A stretch of DNA of 15,795 nt, taken from the NCBI GenBank assembly GCA_022766795.1, contig JALEPE010000059.1, positions 1 through 15,795 on the forward strand, given 5' to 3'. This document shows positions 7,201 to 14,471 of this stretch, one piece after another. The position numbers and the translations under genes were made by a program. The notes under the pieces are model-generated. The model saw only the letters and a program-made list of their open reading frames with translations. It did not search any database and was not told where the DNA came from. Within the stretch, counting starts at the first letter, position 1. Each line of letters opens with the position of its first letter. Origin of the DNA: Helicobacter sp. (GTDB lineage Bacteria; Campylobacterota; Campylobacteria; Campylobacterales; Helicobacteraceae).

Positions 7201-7929
7201 ATGGCTAAAGCAAAACATCAAAATAAAGCCTCTTTGCTTTGGGATTCCACTTTAGAGATTCCTACTTCCAATCCTAAGCTAGAGGATAATCCTATTTTAT
7301 CAAACTTACCCTATTCTTTACGCCAAACCCTAGAATCCCTCGCGATTCCTTTAAATCAATATCCTGCAATCTGTGGCATTGATGAGGCGGGACGCGGCTG
7401 TATTGCGGGTTCTCTTTTTGTTTGTGGTGTGTTACTTAACAATCCCCCAAACAGCCTCTTAAACCAACTCAAAGATTCCAAAGTTCTATCCCAAAACACC
7501 CGCGATTCTCTAGCAGAACAAATCAAACAACACGCAAATTTTCACTTGGTGCAAAGCAGTGCTAATAAGATTGACAAAAAAGGCTTAAGCGCGTGTATTA
7601 AGGAATCCTTGCAAGAGATTTTGGAGGCACTCAATGCACCCTTTTTTGTCTTTGACGGAAATTGTAATTTTAAGATTCCACATTTAAAAACACTGATTAA
7701 AGGAGATTCCAAACTCCACGCAATCAGTGCTGCGAGCATTTTAGCAAAAAGCGCAAAAGATGCGGAAATGCTCACTTTGGATAAGGAATATCCCCAATAT
7801 GGTTTTGCACACAATAAGGGCTATGGGACAAAAGCGCATTTGAGCGCAATCAAGCAGTATGGATTCTGTAAAATCCACCGCAAAAGTTACCATATTCAAT
7901 CCCTTACAAATATTCCAAGTCTTTTTTGA
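7201..7929 (+). CDS. rnhB: Ribonuclease HII
   Basis: RNase HII cuts the RNA strand of RNA-DNA hybrids and nicks at single ribonucleotides left in DNA. The type 2 signature CGIDEAGRG is at 58-66. The four acidic catalytic residues can be assigned as D61, E62, D152 (FDGN) and D169 (KGDSKLH), with SAASILAKSAKD and HNKGYGTKAH further on. At 242 residues it is longer than typical RnhB (about 190-215). The first 50 or so residues (Asn, Pro and Ser-rich) precede the fold and have no clear role. The ribosome site is weak (an AGG about ten bases before the ATG), and a TTG at 7234 is a possible later start. It lies 16 bases after proA, and repeat elements follow its end. Confidence 0.95.
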   Translation: MAKAKHQNKASLLWDSTLEIPTSNPKLEDNPILSNLPYSLRQTLESLAIPLNQYPAICGIDEAGRGCIAGSLFVCGVLLNNPPNSLLNQLKDSKVLSQNTRDSLAEQIKQHANFHLVQSSANKIDKKGLSACIKESLQEILEALNAPFFVFDGNCNFKIPHLKTLIKGDSKLHAISAASILAKSAKDAEMLTLDKEYPQYGFAHNKGYGTKAHLSAIKQYGFCKIHRKSYHIQSLTNIPSLF

Positions 7930-7989
7930 TTCTATTCTAAGAGATTCTACTGCATCATTGCGGATTGCTTCTTGCAACAATAGAGAATC

Positions 7990-8130
7990 AACCAACTTCG
8001 TCATCGCGAGATTCTATGAAATAGAATTGTGGCAATCTATAATACTACACTTCCTTAAAGATTTCATTGTTAAATCTAATTTTTGCAATATTATGGATTG
8101 CTTCACTTTGTTCGCAATGACAGAAAGACT
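7990..8130 (+). repeat. palindromic interspersed repeat, copy C (about 141 bp)
   Basis: The left end reads CCAACTTCGTCATCGCGAG and the right end reads TTGTTCGCAATGACAGAAAG, which are diverged inverted ends. The interior has CTTCCTTAAAGATTTCATTG, GTTAAATCTAATTTTTGCA and ATTATGGATTGC, nearly identical to copy A at 375-430. It is in the same orientation as copy A. Its right end abuts the left end of the next copy. Confidence 0.7.
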
Positions 8131-8278
8131 AACCATCGCGTCATTGCGAGGGAGTGGAACGAACGAAGCAATCTATAATGTTGCACTGCTTTAAGATTCC
8201 ATTGTAAAACTTATAGGTATGTTAGATTATAGATTGCCACGATTCCTTGCGGAATCTTGCAATGACGCAATGGTTGGC
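8129..8278 (+). repeat. palindromic interspersed repeat, copy B (about 150 bp)
   Basis: The left end is CTAACCATCGCGTCATTGCG and the right end is TTGCAATGACGCAATGGTTGG, an imperfect inverted repeat of about 20 bases. The interior includes GAAGCAATCTATAATG and GTTGCACTGCTTTAAGATTC, shared with copy A. The right arm has a small local palindrome (GATTCCTTGCGGAATC, 8241-8256). It follows copy C head to tail with a two-base shared junction. Confidence 0.75.
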
Positions 8279-8293
8279 TTTTCTTTGCGCGTG

Positions 8294-8324
8294 TTGCATT
8301 GCTTTAAGGTTTTTTAAGATTCCA
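8294..8324 (+). repeat. fragment of the palindromic repeat interior
   Basis: TTGCATTGCTTTAAGG followed by TTAAGATTCCA resembles the interior of copies A and B (TTGCACTGCTTTAAGATTCC), with what looks like a small internal duplication. No inverted ends are present. It is probably a relic of a third copy beside copies B and C. Confidence 0.4.
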
Positions 8325-8385
8325 AAATATCCTTTAAAATTTATAAAATTTTCTATATTTAATTTATATTAAATCCTGCAAAAGC

Positions 8386-8391
8386 TATAAT
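8386..8391 (+). promoter_or_regulatory. -10 box (TATAAT) for the minDE operon
   Basis: AAAGCTATAATTTTT contains a perfect TATAAT, 38 bases before the TTG proposed as the minD start. An AT-rich stretch (8328-8380) lies upstream. Initiation near 8398 would give a leader of about 25 bases containing AAAGAAGG. Confidence 0.6.
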
Positions 8392-8423
8392 TTTTAGCTT
8401 ATTTTACAAAGAAGGTGTATAGT

Positions 8424-9224
8424 TTGAGTGGGTGCGTGATGACAATTACTTCAGGAAAGGGTGGCGTAGGCAAATCAACGACAACAGCGAATCTTGCGGT
8501 GGGATTAGCGCAACTTGGCAAAAAAGTTGTAGCGGTGGATTTTGATATTGGTTTGCGCAATTTAGATATGATTTTAGGCTTAGAAAATCGCATCGTATAT
8601 GATATTGTAAGCGTAATGGAGGGGGAGTGCAACCTCTCCCAAGCCCTTATCAATGACAAAAAAACAAAGAATCTCTACTTCCTCCCCGCAAGTCAAAGCA
8701 AAGATAAAAATATCTTGGACAAAGAGAAAGTGGCGGGATTGATTCATAAATTAAAAGAGGAATTTGATTTTGTCTTGCTAGATTCTCCTGCAGGGATTGA
8801 AGGCGGGTTTGAACACGCAATTTTTCTAGCCGATAGGGCATTAATCATCTCTACACCCGAAGTCTCTAGTGTGCGTGATGCCGATAGAGTGATTGGAATC
8901 ATAGATGCAAAAAGTCAAAAAGCGCAAAAGGGCGAGGAAGTGTTAAAACATATCATCATCAACCGCTTAAAGCCTGAAATGGTAGAAAAAGGCGAGATGT
9001 TAAGCGTGGAAGATGTGCTAAATATCCTTGCGTTGCCTTTGATTGGAATCGTGCCAGAAGATGAGAAAATCATTTCCTCCACAAACACCGGTGAGCCTGT
9101 AATTTATGGCGATTCCTTATCGGCAAAAGCATATCAAAATATCGCAAAACGCATTTTGGGCGAGGAAGTGCCTTATTTGGAATTAAAAGCCAAAAAGGGA
9201 TTCTTTGGGAGGCTGTTTAAATGA
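8424..9224 (+). CDS. minD: Septum site-determining ATPase MinD
   Basis: MinD is a membrane-cycling ATPase of the ParA/Mrp group. It recruits MinC to block FtsZ rings at the poles and is displaced by MinE. The deviant Walker A SGKGGVGKST is near the N-terminus. VDFDIGLRNLDMILGLENR and LLDSPAGIE follow, and the C-terminus KAKKGFFGRLFK is the usual amphipathic membrane-binding helix. The sequence closely resembles H. pylori MinD as I remember it. The frame is open from GTG 8415, but AAAGAAGG ends at 8415. TTG 8424 is the best-spaced start (266 residues, beginning MSGCVMTITSG); ATG 8439 is also possible. Its 3' end overlaps minE by four bases. minC is not in the window. Confidence 0.96.
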   Translation: MSGCVMTITSGKGGVGKSTTTANLAVGLAQLGKKVVAVDFDIGLRNLDMILGLENRIVYDIVSVMEGECNLSQALINDKKTKNLYFLPASQSKDKNILDKEKVAGLIHKLKEEFDFVLLDSPAGIEGGFEHAIFLADRALIISTPEVSSVRDADRVIGIIDAKSQKAQKGEEVLKHIIINRLKPEMVEKGEMLSVEDVLNILALPLIGIVPEDEKIISSTNTGEPVIYGDSLSAKAYQNIAKRILGEEVPYLELKAKKGFFGRLFK

Positions 9225-9457
9225 GCTTGATAGAAAAAATCTTTGGGGGTAAAAAATCCTCTGCGCAAGAGGCAAGAGACCGCTTGACTTTAATTTTAGC
9301 CCACGAACGCGCCATTAATGTACCTTATATGGACGCGATGAAGCAAGAAATCTTAGAGGTGATTAAAAAATACACAAAAGCGCAAAAGATAGATATTAAA
9401 ACTGATTCCAATCAAGATTTTAATACGCTTGAAGTTGAAATTTTGCTAGAAAAATAA
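9221..9457 (+). CDS. minE: Cell division topological specificity factor MinE
   Basis: MinE stimulates the MinD ATPase and removes MinCD from mid-cell, so that division occurs there. This 78-residue protein has the typical short membrane-contact helix (SLIEKIFGGKK, 2-12), then the MinD-binding segment with AQEARDRLTLILAHER (15-30), and a C-terminal dimer domain ending in TLEVEILLEK. Length and order match the family. ATGA overlaps the minD stop, so translation is coupled. The next gene begins seven bases after its stop. The identification is secure from sequence and position. Confidence 0.95.
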   Translation: MSLIEKIFGGKKSSAQEARDRLTLILAHERAINVPYMDAMKQEILEVIKKYTKAQKIDIKTDSNQDFNTLEVEILLEK

Positions 9458-9464
9458 TTTTCAA

Positions 9465-10583
9465 ATGGATAAAGTTAAACCTGTAACCATAGGGATTATT
9501 GCGTTATTATTGATTCTTTTGGTTTTTAACTTTGTCCCTAGTGTTAATCCTATTAAGACCAAAAATTTAAAAATCGCGCAAGAATCCCAAAGCATAACAT
9601 TAAGTTCAGAATCTCAAGAATCCTCCACCATGCACGAGGATTTATCGCAAAACAATGCGGATTCAATCCAAAAAAACATTGACTTCCTAAAGGCAAAAAT
9701 TGAAAGACTAAAGCAAGAAAATACGGAAAATTTAGCCAAAGAACAAGAAAAATTAGCCAAATTACAGGAGCAAACGCCATTACAAAACACAACTACAAAG
9801 ACAGCCACGATTCCACTAGAGGTGGCGCAAACTCCACAAACTTTAGAATCTAACCTAGCGCAAATTACTACGCAAAGCTCTGCGATTCCACAATGTGTGC
9901 GACACAAACCACAGCTTGCTATTATTATTGATGATATTGGTTCAAATGCGCAGTATCAAGCATTAAAAAGGATTTCTTTTAAACTAACACCCTCATTATT
10001 CCCCAAAGGAAAAGCTAATCCCGATACGCCCAAAATTGCAAAAAATGCACCCTCTTATATGGTGCATTTACCCCTAGAGGCTATAAATTTCTATCAAAAA
10101 GAACACGAGTGGCTCTTTGTCGGTGATTCTAAAACAAAAATAAGGCAAAGAATCCAAAATATCAAAAAGGATTTTCCAAATCTAGCTTATATCAACAACC
10201 ATACAGGCAGTAAATTTACACAAGATATAGAATCTATGACGTTACTTTTAGAAGCATTAAATGCGAGTGCGATAAACTTTGTAGATTCCAAGACCATTGG
10301 CAATACGCAATCCTCTGCTGCCTATGCGAAAGTTTCCTATATTCCCAATAATCCTTGCCAGCAAACACCTTTAGTGCGTGATGTATTTTTGGATAATAAC
10401 CTAGAGATTCCAGCAATTACTAAACAGCTAATTTTAGCGGTGCAAATTGCAAAGACAAAAGGCTATGCCATTGCCATTGGACATCCACACAAAGAAACAT
10501 TTATGGCACTTAAAAATGCAGAGGATTATTTGTCTAAAAGCGGCGTAGAACTTGTATATATTCACGAAATCATTACACCTTAA
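9465..10583 (+). CDS. Divergent polysaccharide deacetylase family protein, membrane-anchored
   Basis: A 372-residue protein of the YibQ/DUF610 group of divergent polysaccharide deacetylases. Residues 7-24 form one hydrophobic segment (GIIALLLILLVFNFVPS), likely an N-terminal anchor that leaves the rest in the periplasm. A charged coiled coil (about 68-104) and a Thr/Gln-rich linker lead to the NodB-like domain (150-372). Family motifs are IIIDDIGSN (153-160), HLPLEA (201-206), NNHTGSKFT (244-252), FVDSKT (272-277), VRDVFLD (304-310) and IGHPHKET (338-345). The conserved Asp and His residues of the family are present, so it may be a working hydrolase, perhaps on cell-wall glycans, but the substrate is unknown. 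No clear ribosome site precedes the ATG; coupling to minE is likely. Its place beside minDE hints at a role in the envelope during division (inference). Confidence 0.88.
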   Translation: MDKVKPVTIGIIALLLILLVFNFVPSVNPIKTKNLKIAQESQSITLSSESQESSTMHEDLSQNNADSIQKNIDFLKAKIERLKQENTENLAKEQEKLAKLQEQTPLQNTTTKTATIPLEVAQTPQTLESNLAQITTQSSAIPQCVRHKPQLAIIIDDIGSNAQYQALKRISFKLTPSLFPKGKANPDTPKIAKNAPSYMVHLPLEAINFYQKEHEWLFVGDSKTKIRQRIQNIKKDFPNLAYINNHTGSKFTQDIESMTLLLEALNASAINFVDSKTIGNTQSSAAYAKVSYIPNNPCQQTPLVRDVFLDNNLEIPAITKQLILAVQIAKTKGYAIAIGHPHKETFMALKNAEDYLSKSGVELVYIHEIITP

Positions 10584-10606
10584 ACGCTTTTGTAAAAAAA
10601 TTGTGC

Positions 10607-10612
10607 TAAAAT
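10607..10612 (+). promoter_or_regulatory. -10-like box (TAAAAT) before the WD40-like gene
   Basis: TTGTGCTAAAATC lies 43 bases before the ATG at 10655, in a 71-base spacer. A good ribosome site (AAGGGG) lies downstream. The gene may therefore have its own promoter in addition to read-through from minDE. This is a single imperfect box without a -35. Confidence 0.4.
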
Positions 10613-10654
10613 CAAGCAGTTTCTATATTTATTTGGCAAGGGGAATCATCATAA

Positions 10655-12784
10655 ATGGCAATTCCGGAAGTCACTCAACAGCTAGAAGGCAGTGTTTTAA
10701 GTATTGCGCAATCTAAAGATTCCACATTGTGTGTGGATAATACATTCCATATTGTAGAAGTGGATAAGGATTTAAAGATTGCAAAAAATGTCCAAATTGC
10801 TAAAAATATAGAATCCCCTCACCGCTATTCACACGCTTTTGGAGTATCACCACACCATTTTTTTTGCATTCCCATTTTTAGCGAGAAAAAGGCGATTGTC
10901 TTAGAATTTAGTGGTTCTAAGCCCAAGATCATTGCAACATTGCAAGATCACGATGGAGATATAGAATCCTCTGCATTTTCATACGATGGGAGATTTTTCG
11001 CCACAGGCGGGCAAGACGGACGCGTATTTTTTTATGACGGACGCAGTTTTTTGCTTAGTTCATCGCTTTTAGCGCGTTCTGATTATATCTCCACAATTCG
11101 TTTTTCAAAGAGTGGCGAGTTTGTAGCCATTAGTGGCTTTGATAAATTCACAATGGTTTTTGATATGTTGCGCCATAAAATCGCCTTCAACTTTGCAACC
11201 AATGATGTGGTGGAGGATTCTTGCTTTTTTGATAATGACGAGAAACTTATGCTTATTTGTCGCAACAACGCTTCCATAATCTTTAGCTTAAGAGAAGGTA
11301 AAATTATTTCACAAGAATATCCTTTTGCCTTTTGGCCTACAAGTATTGCCATAGAATCGGAGGAAAACTACGCATTGGTTGGGACGCGCTCAGATACACT
11401 TTATGTGATTGGGTTAAAGGACAATACCAAGGTAATGGAGATTAAAACCGAACACGCCGGAATCGCATCGTTAGTATTTTCTTTGGGGTATTTGTATATC
11501 GGTGCCATTGATGGCGCATTAATTGCTATTGATTATAATGAGGGTAAGGAAACCCTAAAAGAAAGCCTAGACCGCAAAGATTATAAAAGCGCACGTGAAG
11601 CGATTAATAACAATGTGTTTTTAAGTATCCACCCACTAACAAAAGTTTTTGATGAGGTATGGCCTCAAATTTTACAGCAAGCCATTGATTTGCTTAACCA
11701 TGATGCCATAGAACAAGCCATTGAAATTACAGCGCCTTTTGTTGTTAGCGAGTCTAAAAAGCGTGAATTTGACTTTTATCTTGCGCAAAAAGACGGAGTA
11801 AAAACATTTTTAGAGTTAATTAACAAGCGCGACTTTACAAAAGCCTATGAAATGTTGCAAACCACAAAGTTTTTAGCTAAAACACAAGCCTATGAAAAGC
11901 TAGAAAATATTTGGAATAAGACATTTTTTGACGCTAAGAATCTTTTAGTTGAAAATGCAAATGTCAATAAACCCAAGGCGGAACAGATTTTAGCACCTTT
12001 TAATAATACACCTAAAAAAGAATTGATTGTGCAGCTTTTACGCAATAGTGATGTGTTTGAAAAGGCAGAATCTTTTATTAAAAAACAAAATTTTAAAGAA
12101 TATTTTAGCTTAACCTTTCAATTTTCTTTCTTACGGGATATGAATTTATATAAAAAAGTGCTTTTAGTGGGTGAGCGAATGCTTGTTAATCTCATTGAGT
12201 TAGAAAAAAATTTCCGTTATGATGAGGCTAAAAAAATTGCAGAAACCCTACTTTTATTCCCGCCTTTAAAACGTGCTGCGAATGAACGGATTGTGCTAAT
12301 GCAACAAAAGCAAAACCTGCTTCTTGCCATTGAAGCTAACGATGTAAAAAAAGTGTATGCGCTCATTAGTGAGATTGAGAGTTTGCGTTCAATGGAGCAA
12401 TTTAAGGAATTTACAAAAGACTTTTTGCGCCATTATGAGGAGGCTAAGCCCTACGCATACGAAGGAAACGCAAAACACGCAATGGTGTTACTTGGAGAGT
12501 ATATGACGATTAATTATTGGATTGATAAGATTGGTGCATTGTTAAAAACTGCGTATCTAAAACAGATTGAGAAGGCACTAGGCGAAGCGGAAGTGAATTG
12601 GGCAATTACAATTAAACGTTATTTTGAACGTTATGGTAAAAGTTTTGAACTTGTGAAACTTCTACAAAACCACGAATCCGGGGCGATTTTAGAACAATTT
12701 GAGGGTGATGGTGAGAGCGATGGATACCGTCGCTATGGATTTGTGGATTCCGTAGTGATTTACCTTGTACAAAAAGAAGAGTAA
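10655..12784 (+). CDS. WD40-repeat-like protein with long helical C-terminal half
   Basis: A 709-residue protein with no signal peptide. The first 295 or so residues are beta-rich and repetitive, with WD40-type blades. The clearest is SSAFSYDGRFFATGGQDGRVFFYDGR (split across 105-130), followed by weaker ones near 145-170, 190-210, 228-252 and 268-292. From about 300 to the end the protein is predicted helical with a repeated-helix look (for example LKESLDRKDYKSAREAINNN and YDEAKKIAETLLLFPPLKRA). This half is perhaps a scaffold of the TPR or alpha-solenoid type. Such beta-propeller plus solenoid proteins usually act as platforms for complexes; no enzyme motif is seen. AAGGGG lies about 13 bases before the ATG. 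dprA starts five bases after its stop, so the two are linked. Function is unknown. A run of eight T at 10858-10865 lies in the coding region. Confidence 0.85.
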   Translation: MAIPEVTQQLEGSVLSIAQSKDSTLCVDNTFHIVEVDKDLKIAKNVQIAKNIESPHRYSHAFGVSPHHFFCIPIFSEKKAIVLEFSGSKPKIIATLQDHDGDIESSAFSYDGRFFATGGQDGRVFFYDGRSFLLSSSLLARSDYISTIRFSKSGEFVAISGFDKFTMVFDMLRHKIAFNFATNDVVEDSCFFDNDEKLMLICRNNASIIFSLREGKIISQEYPFAFWPTSIAIESEENYALVGTRSDTLYVIGLKDNTKVMEIKTEHAGIASLVFSLGYLYIGAIDGALIAIDYNEGKETLKESLDRKDYKSAREAINNNVFLSIHPLTKVFDEVWPQILQQAIDLLNHDAIEQAIEITAPFVVSESKKREFDFYLAQKDGVKTFLELINKRDFTKAYEMLQTTKFLAKTQAYEKLENIWNKTFFDAKNLLVENANVNKPKAEQILAPFNNTPKKELIVQLLRNSDVFEKAESFIKKQNFKEYFSLTFQFSFLRDMNLYKKVLLVGERMLVNLIELEKNFRYDEAKKIAETLLLFPPLKRAANERIVLMQQKQNLLLAIEANDVKKVYALISEIESLRSMEQFKEFTKDFLRHYEEAKPYAYEGNAKHAMVLLGEYMTINYWIDKIGALLKTAYLKQIEKALGEAEVNWAITIKRYFERYGKSFELVKLLQNHESGAILEQFEGDGESDGYRRYGFVDSVVIYLVQKEE

Positions 12785-12789
12785 AAGTA

Positions 12790-13584
12790 TTGGATTTTTT
12801 AACAACAGAAATTCCACCCGAACTTACAGGAATCAAAAATTTAAAAACATTGTATTATTGCGGGAATTTAGAGCTTCTAACAACCCGTAAAATCACCATT
12901 TTAGGCACACGCAATCCTAACCCTTATGCCCAGAATTTCACCCAAACCATTGCCAAAAAACTCTCCCAGCAAGGAATCACGATTGTAAGTGGTGGCGCGC
13001 TTGGTGTTGATATTATCGCACATATGAACTCTTTGCCCAATACAATTATGATATCGCCCGCTTCTTTAGACATTATTTATCCTAAAAGCAACACAAAAAC
13101 CATCATAAAAATTTATGAGCAAGGCTTAGCTTTAAGTCAATTTACCGCACCTTATACGCCCTATGCCTTTTCATTTTTGGAGCGCAACAAGTTAGTCGTT
13201 AGTCTTGGGGAATGCGTCATAATCCCCCAAGCAGATTTACAAAGCGGTTCAATGCAAAGCGCAAATTATGCATTAAGCTTAGGTAAGCAAATCTTTGTCC
13301 CGCCCCATCACATTGGGCAGAGTCAAGGCACGCAGAGTTTAGCTAAAAGTGGTAAGGCACAAGTCATTTGGGATATAGATGAGTTTATTGCGGGCTGTTG
13401 TGCAGAATCGTGCGATTCTAATTTATGCAATGAAAAAACAATGGATAAACAAGATGAAATTTTAGAATTTTGCAAAGGCAATCCAATGTTTGAAGAAGCA
13501 TTTTTGCGCTTTGGAGAAATACTTTTTGAATACGAGTTGGAGGGCAAGATACAACGCCAAAATGGTCGCATAAAAGCGGTTTGA
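12790..13584 (+). CDS. dprA: DNA-processing protein DprA
   Basis: DprA binds incoming single-stranded DNA during natural transformation and loads RecA on it. The Rossmann-like core is clear: ILGTRNPNPYA (37-47), VSGGALGVDIIAH (66-78), SFLERNKLVV (128-137) and IIPQADLQSGSMQSANYAL (144-162). A short C-terminal domain (about 220-264) ends in EYELEGKIQRQNGR and resembles the small DML1-like domain of H. pylori DprA. At 264 residues it matches the short Helicobacter form, which lacks the N-terminal SAM domain. The start is TTG at 12790, five bases after the WD40-like gene; no ATG occurs near the N-terminus. A ruvX gene, which follows dprA in H. pylori as I recall, is not found downstream. The call is secure. 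Confidence 0.95.
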   Translation: MDFLTTEIPPELTGIKNLKTLYYCGNLELLTTRKITILGTRNPNPYAQNFTQTIAKKLSQQGITIVSGGALGVDIIAHMNSLPNTIMISPASLDIIYPKSNTKTIIKIYEQGLALSQFTAPYTPYAFSFLERNKLVVSLGECVIIPQADLQSGSMQSANYALSLGKQIFVPPHHIGQSQGTQSLAKSGKAQVIWDIDEFIAGCCAESCDSNLCNEKTMDKQDEILEFCKGNPMFEEAFLRFGEILFEYELEGKIQRQNGRIKAV

Positions 13585-13737
13585 ATCCTTTGTAATTCCA
13601 CGCTTTATTGTTTTGCGGTATCTTTATGAATTTATTGTTTGCAATCATAGAGAAAAAGATATTATTTTCAAGCAAAACACATAAGAGATGGCAGTTTATT
13701 ATTATAAAATAGAATCACAATGACGCAAGGAATACGC

Positions 13738-13774
13738 AAGAGGTTGGCAAAACCTTTGAGATTCCACATTTTTC
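13738..13774 (+). terminator. weak hairpin and T-run between convergent dprA and rdgB
   Basis: AGAGGTT (13739-13745) pairs with AACCTTT (13751-13757), with one G-T pair, around GGCAA. A TTTTT run starts about ten bases later. The 194-base spacer also has a fragment (CACAATGACGCAAGG, near 13717) like the repeat ends. The T-run is too far away for a textbook terminator. Confidence 0.25.
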
Positions 13775-13778
13775 GTAT

Positions 13779-14402
13779 TTAGAATAATTTAAAGAGTGCT
13801 TCTAAAATATAGTGCGCATTCTCTAGTGCGATTTTGCGGTGAGAAATGGAGTTTTTCTCCTCACCGCTTAACTCGGCTAAGGTTTGCGTAAATCCACTCG
13901 GAATAAAAATTGGGTCATAGCCAAAGCCATTGTTACCCCTTTTTTGTGCAATCACTTTGCCATACATAAATCCGTGTGCGCTAAAGTCGCCTTGTGCGCT
14001 AGAAATTCCAATACAAGCGCAATAATGCGCCTTTGAAGTCCCGCCTAGCCTCTCCACTTCGCTGCGCAGTTTTTCTAAATTTTCCACCGCTCCACCCCCG
14101 CTATATCTTGCGCTATGGATTCCGGGCGCACCTCCTAGTAAATCCACGCAAATTCCGCTATCATCGGATAGGACAATGTCGCGCTCCTCTAAGATTCCTT
14201 GTGTTTTAAGCGCATTAAAAACCGCCCTAGATTTCAAAAGTGCGTTTTCTTGGAAGCTTGTGCCATTTTCTTCTATTTCAAAAGGTTCTAAAAGCTCACT
14301 CCACGCAAGAATCTTGAGCGTAAAGTCTCGCATTAAATCCGCATAAATCTCTTTTATCTCTCTGATTTTATCTGCATTTGAAGTTGCTAAAATTAAGCGC
14401 AT
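13779..14402 (-). CDS. rdgB: Non-canonical purine NTP pyrophosphatase (RdgB/HAM1)
   Basis: This enzyme hydrolyses ITP, dITP and XTP to monophosphates, keeping deaminated purines out of DNA and RNA. The 207-residue sequence shows the family motifs in order: LATSNADKIREI (5-16), GTSFQENALLKSRA (47-60), LSDDSGICVDLLGGAPGIHS (78-97), with the catalytic Asp in SDDSG, NNGFGYDPIFIP (157-168) and LAELSGEEKNSISHRKIAL (175-193). Length and motifs are typical. The ATG at 14402 is preceded by AAGGGAAGG. It runs towards dprA and away from the MFS gene. A run of eight A lies in its leader. Identification is secure. Confidence 0.95.
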   Translation of the reverse strand: MRLILATSNADKIREIKEIYADLMRDFTLKILAWSELLEPFEIEENGTSFQENALLKSRAVFNALKTQGILEERDIVLSDDSGICVDLLGGAPGIHSARYSGGGAVENLEKLRSEVERLGGTSKAHYCACIGISSAQGDFSAHGFMYGKVIAQKRGNNGFGYDPIFIPSGFTQTLAELSGEEKNSISHRKIALENAHYILEALFKLF

Positions 14403-14427
14403 ATCCTTCCCTTTATCTTTTTTTTAG

Positions 14428-14433
14428 TAGAAT
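14428..14433 (+). promoter_or_regulatory. -10-like box (TAGAAT) for the MFS gene
   Basis: TAGAAT lies 44 bases before the ATG at 14472, inside the 69-base divergent spacer. It is an imperfect box without a -35. The spacer is short enough that the rdgB and MFS promoters must overlap. Confidence 0.35.
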
Positions 14434-14450
14434 CACAATTTTGTTTTGGA

Positions 14451-14456
14451 ATTTTA
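14451..14456 (-). promoter_or_regulatory. -10 box (TAAAAT) for rdgB
   Basis: On the minus strand ATGCTAAAAT lies 49 bases before the rdgB ATG. The same ATGCTAAAAT ten-mer forms the box at 2910-2915 ahead of the coiled-coil/priA operon, which raises confidence in both. The leader would include the eight-A run and AAGGGAAGG. Confidence 0.45.
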
Positions 14457-14471
14457 GCATAAGGATACAAA

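Noticed and set aside
7859..8194. 111-residue plus-strand frame overlapping the end of rnhB
   Set aside because: It begins inside rnhB in another frame and the rest is translated repeat copies C and B.
7930..8385. CRISPR array suggested by recurring repeats
   Set aside because: The units are about 150 bp, diverged and palindromic over their whole length, with no regular short repeats or spacers and no cas genes.
13627..13713. 28-residue small frame between dprA and rdgB
   Set aside because: No ribosome site, very AT-rich, and no conserved look.
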